Of a stretch of DNA of 64,000 bases, positions 37,191 to 47,302 are shown piece by piece (position 1 is the stretch's first letter; every line of letters begins with the position of its first letter). Source of the stretch: Wolbachia endosymbiont of Aedes albopictus. GTDB taxonomy: Bacteria > Pseudomonadota > Alphaproteobacteria > Rickettsiales > Anaplasmataceae. A model generated the notes under the pieces. It had not been told where the DNA came from and ran no database searches. It saw only the letters and a list, made by a program, of their open reading frames with translations. A program made the translations under genes and the position numbers. The stretch is from positions 744,001 to 808,000 of the forward strand of contig NZ_CP101657.1 of NCBI RefSeq assembly GCF_024804185.1. Direction: 5' to 3'.

Positions 37191-39734
37191 TTAACTATTC
37201 CTCTTGCCAACCAGAGCGATGAAGATTTGGTCTACATCAAAACTCATCTTAGGACGCCAAATAGGGCCATCCAAGTGCATATCGATATAGATTGGATTAC
37301 TATAGTTTGGTGGTATGAAAAAGAACCTGAATATAGAATTTAAAGCGAAGTTAGATAAGGTTAAATTAGAAGAGATCGACCCTGATGCTTGATCAATCCC
37401 GAATTGTAAACTAGTTGAACATATACCACTCTTAATACTTGCTTTTCCGCTAATATTTTCAAAAAATGTGCTGCCATTATATATATCAACATAAGCGAAT
37501 GTGGAAATTTCAGACTTATTCTTACTGCTTAACAAATTAGTGATAAATGAATTGAAATCTACATTAGTAACTTCTATTCCCTGCGCTTGTAGGTTTACAT
37601 CTCCTGATAAGTTACTAGCCCAATCATGAAAACTCTTTCCTTGAGTTTTGATTTCGCCATTTAAGCTTACCTGACCATTTACATTGTCAATTCCTATAAC
37701 CTTACCAATCTTTTTAGTGTCCAAATTTACAATAGAAAATCTTGTATTCATTGAGTCTGATCTTAAATAACCCTGAAAAAACACTTGCCCGTGTTCTAAT
37801 ATGTAACTTGTCTGCCTGATAGTGATAACGTTGTTTCTCATTACCGCATCCAAATTAAAATCTTTCAAAATATTCTGCTCGGTTTTAAATTCTGCAGTAT
37901 TGATTTGCACATTTGCATCAAAGCCTTCTTTGTCATTCAAAAAATCAAGCTGCTTTGTTGACCATTGAATTTGATCTATCTCATTTCTTGAATTTCTTTT
38001 TACCTCTACTAAATTTGGTAATTTAAAAATATTTCCATTAAATTTATTGCCCGTAAGGTTCACATCTAATAAAGGTTTGGTGTATTTTTGATCTACTAAT
38101 ATTTTTGCATTACCGGTAATATCGAAATCTTCTCCAGATAGTTTTATTTTATCTGCAACTAGCTTACCTTTTTCCATTTTCAGCAAAAAATCCAAATTTT
38201 TAATTTTCGTATCATTTAATATAAGGTTATTAACACTGGCCTTTATATTTGCATCATACTGAAAATTTTTCAGCCGTTGCATTTTAGATAAACTGCTAAA
38301 TAATGAATGATCATATTTATCTGCATCAAGATTATGCATGCTAAATTTACCATCAATCACACTGCGTTTTTTTGCGTAACTCATCTTAATTGATCCTTGC
38401 AAGGATTCCTTATTATTTAGCAATCTAATGTCTGAGATAGATAATATTCTTGGTGCAAGGTGCAATTTAGAACTTAGTGTAAATTGATTTTTCTGGTTTT
38501 CTTTCATCTTTATAGAAGGGAAAAAACATGAAATGAATGACTCAAAATCACCTCCTTCGACTAATAAATCACCGTCGAATTCAGGTAGGGCATTATTATT
38601 TGAAATCTCTCCTGATAAGTAAGATATATTATTGATTCCAGGAAATTTAAGAAGCGTATTAACTTTTACTTTGCCATCAGTGGATTTTAGTACAGCACGA
38701 AAATTGTCCAATATTTTGTTTTGATATTGAATGTTAGAAGCTTCCATATTAAAATTTAAGCTCAAGTTCTTTGGCACAACTGCTCTAAAGCATTCCAGAA
38801 TGTCTTTCATATTCGTTGTTCTTTGTGAATCATTTTGTATGGAATCTAAGTCAACTTTGCTGAAGCTAATATTGAGATTAGTGTGATCGCCTTTTCTATC
38901 ATTTTGTATTGTACCACTGGCTTGCATGCTTTTGGAATCAATTTTCAAGTCAGTTACCGTAAACTCATTTTCATCGAGGTTGATATTAGATGATATCTCA
39001 ATATTTTCACTAGGAATAACACAAGAAAGAAAGCTAAGATTAATGATTTTTGCTAAATCACTCACAGAACCGGAACTATTATTAATCGTTAGTGTTAAAT
39101 TACCCTGGAGTTCTTCTTGATTTCTATTACCTGTAAATAGCAAATTTACAAAGTTTGATTCAACACTAATGTATACATTTTTTTTTGTGATATTAACCTT
39201 TCCTGAAAAATCGTAATTATTATCACCTACCTTTACTTCACCAAAAAACTGCTTATTTTTTTTTACAGCAATTTCCTTTATGTTAACAATATCAGCGAAA
39301 TCACTCTTAAAATTTACTTGGCTGTCTTTTATTACTATATCGACTGTGTTACCACTGGCTTTTGTATTTATAATATTAATTAAATTTTCTTTATTGCTTT
39401 TCATGCCAAACAATGTGATTGATTTTGGTTGCAACGAAAATAAAAACAATGATAGGAACGATGGCCTTATTTCAATTTTTCTTACACTAATTAAATCTGA
39501 TAACTTTTGCTCTTTATTTTCGTTGTATTGTACATATATATTATAAATAGTGAGTTTTGGAGTAATGAGTGAAACTTCAACTTTCCCTCCAATATGCACT
39601 TTAGCATCATACGTCCTCTCCAGCTCTTTTATGATATATTTCCTGTAGCCACTCCAATCCTTAAAAGTTGCAGCAACATGAAGAAGGACTAATGCCAAAG
39701 AGATTAATAATATGGAATATATAGAAAGTTTCAC
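37191..39734 (-). CDS. AsmA-like family protein
   Basis: An 847-residue protein with one N-terminal inner-membrane helix ([20 protein letters not shown]) followed by a very long beta-rich periplasmic region. The opening after the anchor ([20 protein letters not shown], then the [14 protein letters not shown] strand) and the C-terminal half ([40 protein letters not shown]) match the AsmA/YhdP superfamily, thought to be bridge-like lipid carriers between the two membranes. GTG start at 39734. murJ lies upstream on the same strand, separated by the composite repeat. Confidence 0.82.
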   Translation of the reverse strand: MKLSIYSILLISLALVLLHVAATFKDWSGYRKYIIKELERTYDAKVHIGGKVEVSLITPKLTIYNIYVQYNENKEQKLSDLISVRKIEIRPSFLSLFLFSLQPKSITLFGMKSNKENLINIINTKASGNTVDIVIKDSQVNFKSDFADIVNIKEIAVKKNKQFFGEVKVGDNNYDFSGKVNITKKNVYISVESNFVNLLFTGNRNQEELQGNLTLTINNSSGSVSDLAKIINLSFLSCVIPSENIEISSNINLDENEFTVTDLKIDSKSMQASGTIQNDRKGDHTNLNISFSKVDLDSIQNDSQRTTNMKDILECFRAVVPKNLSLNFNMEASNIQYQNKILDNFRAVLKSTDGKVKVNTLLKFPGINNISYLSGEISNNNALPEFDGDLLVEGGDFESFISCFFPSIKMKENQKNQFTLSSKLHLAPRILSISDIRLLNNKESLQGSIKMSYAKKRSVIDGKFSMHNLDADKYDHSLFSSLSKMQRLKNFQYDANIKASVNNLILNDTKIKNLDFLLKMEKGKLVADKIKLSGEDFDITGNAKILVDQKYTKPLLDVNLTGNKFNGNIFKLPNLVEVKRNSRNEIDQIQWSTKQLDFLNDKEGFDANVQINTAEFKTEQNILKDFNLDAVMRNNVITIRQTSYILEHGQVFFQGYLRSDSMNTRFSIVNLDTKKIGKVIGIDNVNGQVSLNGEIKTQGKSFHDWASNLSGDVNLQAQGIEVTNVDFNSFITNLLSSKNKSEISTFAYVDIYNGSTFFENISGKASIKSGICSTSLQFGIDQASGSISSNLTLSNFALNSIFRFFFIPPNYSNPIYIDMHLDGPIWRPKMSFDVDQIFIALVGKRNS

Positions 39735-39833
39735 AGTAGACCTATCATGATGTCATTCCAGTGCTTACTGCACAGAAGTTGTAGTATAAGAGTGATTTCC
39801 AATAAGATAGGTGTCATCCCAGTGCCTATTCCT

Positions 39834-39974
39834 GTCATCCCAGTGCTTGACACTGGGATCCATCTTATTTTCATCATGGGCATTATTTCAGCGTATGCTC
39901 CTAGAATCTGTTGTCTATTGCATAATTTGCAAATATTTTTATATCTGGATCCCAGTGTCAAGCACTGGGATGAC
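39834..39974. repeat. 141-bp composite palindromic element (type A), second copy
   Basis: Reverse-oriented partner of 2616-2756, exactly the same length. Its flanking palindromes read CCCAGTGCTTGACACTGGGA, differing from the first copy (GCGTGACAC) at the centre in both arms. Paired changes in both arms indicate either homogenisation or selection for pairing. A partial palindrome precedes it from about 39750. Confidence 0.85.
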
Positions 39975-40007
39975 ATTATTTGCTGTTCCTTTAGCAAAAG
40001 ATCTAGT

Positions 40008-41504
40008 TTATACATATTTCAAATTATTCAAACTTCCTCTAAAAGTTAGGTAAAGAGTACCAAAATAAACAATAACACTCAAAGCTATTAAAGTCGTTAA
40101 ATAAACAATACGAGCCAACATTTTATCAAAAAATAATCCTGCCAACAAAGAATTAAAAATATAAAGGGCTATTGACATGACTACCGTTGCTACAAAAATT
40201 TTCATGATATTTAACAATAACGCTTGGCTAACCTTATACATTTTATTTATTGTTAAATAACTAATTAATAGAATAGAATTTATCCAAGTGGAAACAGAAG
40301 TAGCAATAGCAATTCCCGTATGCTGATATTTGTTCATTAACAAAAGGTTTAGCACTACATTAATTCCAAGGCACATTAGTGAAAACATAGTTGGTATTTT
40401 CAGATTGCCTTTAGCAAAAAATGTGGGTAGCAATACTTTATTTATAATAAATGCAGGTAAAGAAAGAGAAAATGCTATTAACGTGGGAGCAGTTTGCTGC
40501 ACTGCATAATAATCAAACCGGCCGTAAGAAAAAAGCGTAAGTAAAATTATGTCGGGAATAATGATAAAGGCAGCAGTTGTTGGCATAATTAACATTAATC
40601 CTATGTTGAGAGCCTTGTTCTGTATTTTGACTATATTTTCAGTATTATTCACCTGTTTTGAAATTAAAGGAAGAAGCACTGTACCGATTGCAGTACCGAT
40701 TATTCCCTGCGGTAGTTGATTTAGTCTATCGGCATAATATATATAGGACACCGCGTTTGGTATAAAACTCGCCATGATTGTGTCAATCCATACACTTATT
40801 TGTATTACACAATTGTTGATAGTTGCAGGTATTACACGCTTAAAAAACAACCTTACTTCATTGCTTAATTCAAGGCTAAAAGAAAAAGCTGCCTTTAACT
40901 TGTATGCACTAAACAGTATCAGAAGTAACTGTAAAATCCCTCCGATTAGCACAGCTATAGAAAGGTTGTGCGCTGAGGTTTTTATATAAGGCACAAATAA
41001 ACTGATGATTAAACAGAGATTCAAAACGATTGGTGCAATAGCTGTTGAAGCAAAATGCTGCTTTACTTGCAGCATTCCACCAATTAGTGATGCAATTGAC
41101 ACAAAAATTATGTAGGGCATCATAATTCTTGATAAAGTAACAGTAAGGGTAAACTTACTTTGGTCAAATCCAGGAGCAAAAATTTGAATCATATAAGGAG
41201 AGAAAGTTTGCATGATAAGGCAAAAAATTACTAAGATAATAAACGTAATTGATATTACACCACTTGCAAAATTAAATGCCTTCTTATTATCATGTGATTC
41301 TGTTGAATATAACGGTATAAAGGACGTAGTAAATGCTCCCTCTGCAAAAAATGCGCGAAATAGATTGGCAAAGCGAAACGAAGAAAAAAATATGTCTGCA
41401 AGAGAGTTTGCACCAATAACCGTAGCAATCAATACATCTCTTATTAACCCTGAAATCCTTGAAATAGCTGTAAAAAAACTAAATGTGAAAATACTTTTAA
41501 ACAT
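40008..41504 (-). CDS. murJ: Lipid II flippase MurJ
   Basis: MurJ flips lipid II across the inner membrane for peptidoglycan synthesis. The 498-residue protein has 13-14 predicted helices and the family start [20 protein letters not shown] with [28 protein letters not shown] and [18 protein letters not shown]. Length is normal. Wolbachia keep lipid II synthesis although they lack a normal wall, so its presence is expected. Confidence 0.95.
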   Translation of the reverse strand: MFKSIFTFSFFTAISRISGLIRDVLIATVIGANSLADIFFSSFRFANLFRAFFAEGAFTTSFIPLYSTESHDNKKAFNFASGVISITFIILVIFCLIMQTFSPYMIQIFAPGFDQSKFTLTVTLSRIMMPYIIFVSIASLIGGMLQVKQHFASTAIAPIVLNLCLIISLFVPYIKTSAHNLSIAVLIGGILQLLLILFSAYKLKAAFSFSLELSNEVRLFFKRVIPATINNCVIQISVWIDTIMASFIPNAVSYIYYADRLNQLPQGIIGTAIGTVLLPLISKQVNNTENIVKIQNKALNIGLMLIMPTTAAFIIIPDIILLTLFSYGRFDYYAVQQTAPTLIAFSLSLPAFIINKVLLPTFFAKGNLKIPTMFSLMCLGINVVLNLLLMNKYQHTGIAIATSVSTWINSILLISYLTINKMYKVSQALLLNIMKIFVATVVMSIALYIFNSLLAGLFFDKMLARIVYLTTLIALSVIVYFGTLYLTFRGSLNNLKYV

Positions 41505-41653
41505 ACCACTACTTCATTAGTATCAATACAATTAACTATAATAGTAAAAGTATCAATGAAAATATTTATTGGCTAAACTTAAAACCCTCTGCAAAAGGAG
41601 AGTTAAATAATCAATTGACTATTTGCGCTCTTATGTTAGAAATTTTATATCTT

Positions 41654-41730
41654 GGCGGGCGTAGCTCAGTTGGTAGAGCGTCAGTTTGTGGTACTGAATG
41701 TCGCCAGTTCAATCCTGGTCGCTCGCCCCA
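41654..41730 (+). tRNA. tRNA-His(GUG)
   Basis: Cloverleaf with the histidine-specific extra G at position -1 (41654) pairing with discriminator C73, D arm GCTCAGTTGGTAGAGC, anticodon loop TTGTGGT (GTG) and T arm CCAGTTCAATCCTGG. CCA is encoded at 41728-41730. Confidence 0.95.
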
Positions 41731-41795
41731 CTAAAATTTTCTGCTTGATGGAGATATGAACAAATGGTAATATATCAATTAATTAGAGAGGTTGT

Positions 41796-42254
41796 ATGGA
41801 TGACGGCACTAAAGGAGTTTTAGTATTGTGTGGTATAGCATCAGTAATAGGAGCATTGACAGGTTTGGGGTTGAGTTTTACAGCTTTATCACCTTTGGTT
41901 ATAGGTGGAATTATTGCCGCCATTCCTGTAATATTATTAGCTGCATTTCTTATATGCAATAGTGTAAAAAAAGGAGAATTCTCCAAAGAAGATCTTTTCG
42001 GATCTGCTTGTTTATGCGTTACAAGCGCTGCAATTGGAGTTGGCCTTGCTGCAGCCGCAACTACTATTTTTCCTGGTGCAATGCTTGGACTGGGCTCTGC
42101 AGCTTTAGCAGGTGCAACAATAGGAGTCATAGCGCCAATTGCAGGGATGTTTGCAACCTTGGCTACACTACTTGCTGCTGAAAAAGTGAATGAATATATT
42201 ATATCACCTATAGTTGAAAGAATTTTTCCTTCAAAAGGGGAGGGGTATGAATAG
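41796..42254 (+). CDS. Unknown membrane protein
   Basis: A 152-residue protein with no family I recognise. It has about four hydrophobic, Gly/Ala-rich segments (VLVLCGIASVIGALTGLGL, LVIGGIIAAIPVILLAAFLI, LCVTSAAIGVGLAAAATTIF, ALAGATIGVIAPIAGMFATL) and a short charged loop (NSVKKGEFSKEDLF) between the second and third. It is probably an inner-membrane protein; such sequences are also seen in membrane-inserting effectors. AGAGAGG 4 bp before the ATG is a good ribosome-binding site. The IS5 remnant begins 80 bp downstream. Confidence 0.7.
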   Translation: MDDGTKGVLVLCGIASVIGALTGLGLSFTALSPLVIGGIIAAIPVILLAAFLICNSVKKGEFSKEDLFGSACLCVTSAAIGVGLAAAATTIFPGAMLGLGSAALAGATIGVIAPIAGMFATLATLLAAEKVNEYIISPIVERIFPSKGEGYE

Positions 42255-42335
42255 TTTATTTAACACTCCCACTATGGCTATACCTAATTGGGCTTTAACT
42301 ATATCTCAACTTGATATTTTCTTTCCTGGTAGAAT

Positions 42336-43199
42336 AGACTTCTTTCAAAATTAGAAGAAGGAGTGTAAGATCAAGTATTTGAAAGCATGAAATATAAGGA
42401 AATAGAAAAGTTAGAAGGAGAAAAGTTTCGACGTTTAACAGGGGTAAAAAAAGCAACATTTGAGCGAATGGTAGAAATTATGGATGAGAAAGAAAAAAAG
42501 CTAGAAGTGGAAGAAAAAGCAAACTTTGCGTAGAAGACAGGCTACTGATGGCACTAGAATATATAACCGCACATATTTTCATATTGGACAAAGTTATGGC
42601 ATGAGTGAAAGTAATTGTTTTAAAATAATAAGATGGGTAGAAGACACATTAATAAAATATCCAGATTTTGCATTACCAGGAAAAAAAGAACTATTAAAGA
42701 GTGATGTAGAATATGAAGTTTTAGTAATAGACGGAACTGAGACGCCAGTAGAGAGGCCAAAAAAAAGCAAAAGCCCTTCTACTCTGGAAAGAAAAAAAGG
42801 CATACTATAAAAACACAAATAGTAACAGAGAAGAAAAGTCATATGCACATCTTTCTCGAATGGCAGAAAACACGATTTTCGGATGTTTAGAGAATCAAAA
42901 GTAGCAGCAAACTAAAATCTTAGCTGATGCTGGCTACAGGGGAATGCAGAAGATACACAAAAATGTTGTATTATCGCACAGGAAAAAGAAAAAGAATCCG
43001 TTAAGCAAAGAACAAAAAAAAGAGAACAGGACACTTATGAGCCACAGGGCAATACTTGAAAACGTAATTGGCTTATTGAAAAGGTTTAAAATCATTTCCG
43101 ATAGATATAGAAAGCGACGAAAACGTTTTGGTTTAAGATTTAATTTGATTGCTGCTATCCACAATTTTGAGCTCCTTACATGAATTTTGAAAGAAGTCT
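42336..43199 (+). mobile_element. IS5-family insertion sequence, inactivated
   Basis: The element is bounded by perfect 17-bp inverted repeats, AGACTTCTTTCAAAATT (42336-42352) and its complement (43183-43199). If the terminal A/T is counted as target DNA the duplication is TA, usual for this group. It carries a transposase broken in several frames. Confidence 0.85.
42387..43183 (+). pseudogene. IS5-family transposase pseudogene
   Basis: The N-terminal segment (42387-42533) reads FRRLTGVKKATFERMVEIM and then stops. The next part continues in another frame (42526-42810) with IGQSYGMSESNCFKIIRWVE and the DDE-region VLVIDGTETPVERPKK before a second break; the end is in frame again at 42944-43183 with KNPLSKEQKKENRTL, ENVIGLLKRFKIISDRY and RRKRFGLRFNLIAAIHNFEL. 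Two-frame IS5 transposases can use programmed frameshifting at the first junction, but the region 42810-42944 is also disrupted, so this copy is dead. Confidence 0.85.
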
Positions 43200-43299
43200 A
43201 TTGTTAAAATTTAGGTATTCACTGACCGTTCTTATTATAAACACCAGAATAATAAGCTACTGATATTCTCCATCTTTTTTATCTTTAATCCATCATAGC

Positions 43300-43500
43300 T
43301 AGCGATGCAACAAAGCCATTCCAGTGTCCGCTACTCAAACGACATGGTGAGGCATCATCCCGCGCAGAATAATTAACCGTCATCCCGCCGCGGCGCTAAC
43401 AAGTAGCGGGATGACGATTGTTAGGGTGTCATCCTAATAGTGTGACACTGGTTCCTTTATGACGGTGTCATCCCAGTGTCTTTGTTACTTCTCTTTGTTA
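43300..43500. repeat. Palindromic repeats after the IS5 element
   Basis: Partial and full palindromes: CATTCCAGTGTCCGCTACTC, CGTCATCCCGCCGCGGCGCT with AACAAGTAGCGGGATGACG, and GTGTCATCCCAGTGTC. Nothing coding is supportable between the IS and the gene ending at 43511. Confidence 0.75.
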
Positions 43501-43510
43501 TTTCCCTTTG

Positions 43511-44188
43511 TTACTTGCTTTTCCCATTCTCATTTACTTCTTGTGCTTTCACTCCATCTACTTGAGTACTAGGTAATGCTGCATATGTAATACCACCAGC
43601 TACGAGTGCAGATGCTACTGCTATACCAATCATTACTAACATCTCTAACCTAACTGTACGTTCAAGTGCAGTAAATGCTATCAGTCCAGCAGCAAGACCC
43701 ATACCAACAGTAGCGGTATACTTCGCTCCATTGCCTTGTTTTGGTTGCTCAGTTGTTTTGTTTTTAGCTTCTAATTCTATTATTTTCTCGTCTTTAGCTT
43801 GTAACTGAGCATCATCATCATTTGGTGTTGCTTGAAACCACTGAATTTGAGCATTTAGCTCATTTATTTCCTCGTCTTTAGCTTTTAACCAAGCAGCAGC
43901 AACATTTAGTGTTGCTTGAAGCCGCTGAATTTGAGCATTTAGTTTATTTATTTCAGCTTTCTCTTCAACTTGCTGCTTCTGTTCTTCAATTTGAGCATTT
44001 AGTGTTTTTATTTTAGTTTCTGAGTTTCGTCTTTTCTTCTTTGCTGTATTCAATTTAGCTTGTAACTTTCCATTTTTCTTCTCAGCTTCTTTCTTGGACA
44101 CCTCAGGCAGATCAGTAAATTCTTCTTCGGGACACTCACATATGTTTCCTATACTAGGTTGCTCGTTAATATCAAGCTGTCTTTTCAT
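43511..44188 (-). CDS. Unknown coiled-coil protein with C-terminal membrane segments
   Basis: A 225-residue protein. Residues about 30-145 form a charged coiled coil with an internal duplication (EINKLNAQIQRLQATLN and EINELNAQIQWFQATPN, about 32 residues apart), followed by two hydrophobic stretches (ATVGMGLAAGLIAFTAL and MLVMIGIAVASALVAGGITY) and a polar tail. It could be tail-anchored in a membrane with the coiled coil exposed. I know no named family. It overlaps the small gene upstream by 17 bp, implying coupled translation. Confidence 0.72.
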   Translation of the reverse strand: MKRQLDINEQPSIGNICECPEEEFTDLPEVSKKEAEKKNGKLQAKLNTAKKKRRNSETKIKTLNAQIEEQKQQVEEKAEINKLNAQIQRLQATLNVAAAWLKAKDEEINELNAQIQWFQATPNDDDAQLQAKDEKIIELEAKNKTTEQPKQGNGAKYTATVGMGLAAGLIAFTALERTVRLEMLVMIGIAVASALVAGGITYAALPSTQVDGVKAQEVNENGKSK

Positions 44189-44423
44189 TTCTTCTCATTT
44201 CTTCAAAAGAAGTAAAAGGTATTTTTTTGGCTACAACTTGCTCTATAATGTATCTACCTTCTTTATAAGAACCAGAAACAAATAGTTCTTTGGTGTTGTT
44301 GTTACTACTCTGAATATTGAAGCCCACACAAAAAATTTTGTAGGCTTTGAAAGTAATCTTTTTATTTTCCTTTACAAAAAGTTCTATTTTATCTTTTTCG
44401 ACAACCCTTGCTTCTGCTAACAT
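44172..44423 (-). CDS. Unknown small protein, coupled to the coiled-coil gene
   Basis: An 83-residue protein with no recognised family. The start is ATG 44423, with GAGG 6 bp upstream; an in-frame TTG at 44435 lies ahead of that site. The sequence is a mix of charged and beta-like segments (KIELFVKENKKITFKAYKIF, ELFVSGSYKEGRYIIEQVV), no signal peptide. The 17-bp overlap with the next gene suggests a two-gene transcript. Confidence 0.6.
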   Translation of the reverse strand: MLAEARVVEKDKIELFVKENKKITFKAYKIFCVGFNIQSSNNNTKELFVSGSYKEGRYIIEQVVAKKIPFTSFEEMRRNEKTA

Positions 44424-44554
44424 AACAAACCTCAATATAAGTAATGTTTAGATAGTGTGATGCCTTTAAAACTTAATGTCGAGTAATATTTTCCATAGTG
44501 TGTTATTTTTATAAAATTTTGGCGTAGCCGTATTTGCTTAATTGTGCTATAGCT

Positions 44555-44637
44555 AAAGTAATTTAGGTTTACCGACAATCGTCATCCCGCTGCTTGTTAG
44601 CGGCTAAGAGATACCGCGAATGAATCGCAGTATGACG
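44555..44637. repeat. MITE-like repeat upstream of valS
   Basis: CTATAGCTAA end, then CGTCATCCCGCTGCTTGTTA, GCGGCTAAGAGATACCGCGA and ATGAATCGCAGTATGACG; same family as in the iscS and pyrF gaps. Confidence 0.75.
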
Positions 44638-44672
44638 TTGCTAGCTTAAAGTTTAAAACTTAAGAAATATTT

Positions 44673-47225
44673 ATGTTAAAAGAAAAATACGGCTTTAAAG
44701 AAATTGAAGACAAATACAACATATTATGGGAAGGCAGTAAAGTTTATAAGTGGCATGGTGAAAAGGATAACACTTTCACTATAGACACACCTCCACCAAC
44801 AATATCGGGTAAATTGCATATCGGCCATATATTCAGCTATTGCCATACAGACTTTATTGCAAGGTTTCAGCGCATGCTGGGAAAAGATGTTTTCTATCCG
44901 ATTGGGTTTGATGATAACGGGCTTCCCACTGAAAGATTGGTTGAGCAGACCTATAAAACCCGTGCAAAAGAAGTTGGCAGAGAAAAATTTATAGAGATGT
45001 GCCATGAAGTTATTGAGAAATCAAAGCAAGAATTCAAGGAACTATTTAAATCAGTCGGCATTAGTTACGATTGGGGTTTGGAATATCACACGATCAGCAA
45101 AGAAACTGTGACGCTTTCACAAATGTCATTCATTGATCTATATAATAAGGGATATGCGTACAGAAAAATGCAGCCCATCCTTTGGGATCCGGTTGATAAA
45201 ACCGCAATTGCGCAAGCAGAAATAGAAGATAAAGTTTTTGAGTCATCCTTAAACACGATAGTTTTCTCTACTGAAGAAAATGAGCAGATCAATATTGCAA
45301 CTACGCGACCCGAGTTACTTCCCGCATGCGTTGCAGTTTTTTGTCATCCAGAGGATGCGCGCTACACCCATCTGATTGGCGAAACAGCCGTGGTGCCGAT
45401 CACAGAGACAAAAGTTCCAATAATAGCTGATGATAAGGTTAAAATAGATAAAGGCACTGGGCTTGTTATGTGTTGTACATTCGGTGATGAACTCGACATA
45501 TATTGGCAGCAAAAGCATAATCTACCGATGAAAATTATCATCGATCAGGATGGGAGAATAAGCCTTTATGATGTCATTCCAGTGCGTGACACTGGAATCC
45601 AGGAAAAAGAGCCAATGCCAGCGATGACAGAGGAAGATATCATGTCAGCGTATGGTCAGAAAAAAGAAGAATGGATCCCAGTGTCAGCTACTCGGATGAC
45701 AGACGATATACTAAATGAAATAAATGGACTAATGGTTACAGCAGCAAGAAAGAGGATGATCGAAATCCTAACTGAGAAGGAGTTACTAATAGAAAGCACT
45801 AACATTTCTCATTCTGTCAAGTGTGCAGAAAGATCTGGTGCACTACTTGAGATATTGCCTACTTATCAATGGTTTATCAAGACTTTAGAGCAAAAAGCTC
45901 AAGTATTAGATAAAGTAAAAGAATGCAATTGGCATCCAAGCAATATGCGTAAACGCATGGAAGTGTGGATAGAAGGGCTAAATTGGGACTGGTGCATCTC
46001 AAGACAGCGCTATTTTGGTGTGCCATTTCCAGCATGGTATTCCAAACGTAAGGGAGAAGAAGGTAAAATTATTCTAGCTGAGATAAAGAACCTACCTATT
46101 GATCCACTCAAAGATTTGCCAAAAGGGTATAGCAAAGAAGAGGTTATCCCAGATCAAGATGTAATGGATACCTGGGCTACAAGTTCAATTACTCCTCAAC
46201 TAAGTGCACTGGCAGTAAACAGTGAGTTTAGCTTACCAAATCATCGCTATAATACAGTATTTCCTGCAGATCTGCGCAGCCAGAGCCATGAGATAATAAG
46301 AACTTGGGCTTTTTATACGATTTTGAAAGCACATTATCATGCAGATTCTTTACCTTGGAAAAACATTATGATCAGCGGTTGGTGTTTAGCCGATGATAAA
46401 AAAAAGATGAGTAAATCAAAAGGTAACATCATCACTCCTCATATAATACTTAAAACTTATGGAGCTGATGTAGTACGCTATTGGGCAGCAAACTCAAGGC
46501 TGGGAGTTGATACAGTCTACTCTGAAAATATATTCAAAATTGGCAAGCGCCTAGTTACAAAACTTTGGAACGCTAGCAAGTTTGTTTCCATGTTCATGGA
46601 AAAGCATCAAGTAATGAGCATAAATTCTGCTCACGAGACAATAGATAAGTGGATATTGTCTAAGTTATACAAAGTTATAGAAAGAGCAACAAATAACCTA
46701 TTACAGTTTGAATACTGCGAAGCTTTGGGCGTAATAGAGGAATTTTTTTGGAAAGATTTTTGTGATAACTACTTGGAATTAGTAAAAAAACGCGCGTACG
46801 GAAGCAGTTTAAGTGCAAAACAAAGCTTGGCGTATGTGTTAAATGTTATTTTGCGGTTATTTGCACCTTTTTTGCCATACATTACAGAAGAGATATACCA
46901 CCAGTTGTATAGTTATAATTCTGTACACAATCAAAGTAATTGGCCGAGCAAAGAAGAGCTTATCTACGATAAATATTCAGAGGAAATGGGAGACAATTGT
47001 GTGCAGATATTAAACATTATCAGAAAGATAAAAGCAGATAATAATGTATCAGTTAAGTATCTGATAAAAAAGTTGATGATAAAAGCGAGCGTACAAGAGG
47101 ATAAGTTGGATCAATCTGCACAGGATGATTTGCAGGCAGTATGCAATGCGGAAACGATAGAGTGGATGCAGTCTGAGTTTGAAACTGAAGATGGGAAATA
47201 CATAGTGAATATAGATTTATATTGA
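44673..47225 (+). CDS. valS: Valyl-tRNA synthetase (archaeal-type) with in-frame palindromic insert
   Basis: ValRS charges tRNA-Val. Class I signatures are GKLHIGHIFSYCHTDF (HIGH, about residue 47) and DDKKKMSKSKGNIITP (KMSKS). The editing domain has NIATTRPELLPACVAVF. The length (850) and pattern fit the shorter archaeal-like ValRS that Rickettsiales are known to have acquired, rather than the usual longer bacterial form. Residues about 300-343, in or near the editing domain, are a palindromic insert (see repeat). The gene is otherwise intact. The coiled-coil gene at 47303 follows on the same strand. Confidence 0.93.
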   Translation: MLKEKYGFKEIEDKYNILWEGSKVYKWHGEKDNTFTIDTPPPTISGKLHIGHIFSYCHTDFIARFQRMLGKDVFYPIGFDDNGLPTERLVEQTYKTRAKEVGREKFIEMCHEVIEKSKQEFKELFKSVGISYDWGLEYHTISKETVTLSQMSFIDLYNKGYAYRKMQPILWDPVDKTAIAQAEIEDKVFESSLNTIVFSTEENEQINIATTRPELLPACVAVFCHPEDARYTHLIGETAVVPITETKVPIIADDKVKIDKGTGLVMCCTFGDELDIYWQQKHNLPMKIIIDQDGRISLYDVIPVRDTGIQEKEPMPAMTEEDIMSAYGQKKEEWIPVSATRMTDDILNEINGLMVTAARKRMIEILTEKELLIESTNISHSVKCAERSGALLEILPTYQWFIKTLEQKAQVLDKVKECNWHPSNMRKRMEVWIEGLNWDWCISRQRYFGVPFPAWYSKRKGEEGKIILAEIKNLPIDPLKDLPKGYSKEEVIPDQDVMDTWATSSITPQLSALAVNSEFSLPNHRYNTVFPADLRSQSHEIIRTWAFYTILKAHYHADSLPWKNIMISGWCLADDKKKMSKSKGNIITPHIILKTYGADVVRYWAANSRLGVDTVYSENIFKIGKRLVTKLWNASKFVSMFMEKHQVMSINSAHETIDKWILSKLYKVIERATNNLLQFEYCEALGVIEEFFWKDFCDNYLELVKKRAYGSSLSAKQSLAYVLNVILRLFAPFLPYITEEIYHQLYSYNSVHNQSNWPSKEELIYDKYSEEMGDNCVQILNIIRKIKADNNVSVKYLIKKLMIKASVQEDKLDQSAQDDLQAVCNAETIEWMQSEFETEDGKYIVNIDLY
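45568..45705. repeat. Composite palindromic element inside valS
   Basis: Two family palindromes (GTCATTCCAGTGCGTGACAC with TGGAATCCAG at 45572-45602; GGATCCCAGTGTCAGCTACT with CGGATGAC at 45672-45700) enclose an about 65-bp core, the palindrome-core-palindrome layout of intergenic elements, but with its own core sequence. It keeps the reading frame and encodes about 44 residues including [10 protein letters not shown] and WIPVSATRMT. Confidence 0.85.
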
Positions 47226-47302
47226 TTTTATATGTTAAATTGTTTGATTTCCTTTAACATAAGTGTTACCATAACGATAGCTTTACTTATGAGGGAACGA
47301 TA

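Noticed and set aside
39747-40053. ORFs near the start of the AsmA-like gene
   Set aside because: They are translations of the type A repeat on both strands.
42336-43199. Functional IS5 element using a programmed frameshift
   Set aside because: Besides the first frame break there is further disruption around 42810-42944, so a single frameshift cannot restore the transposase.
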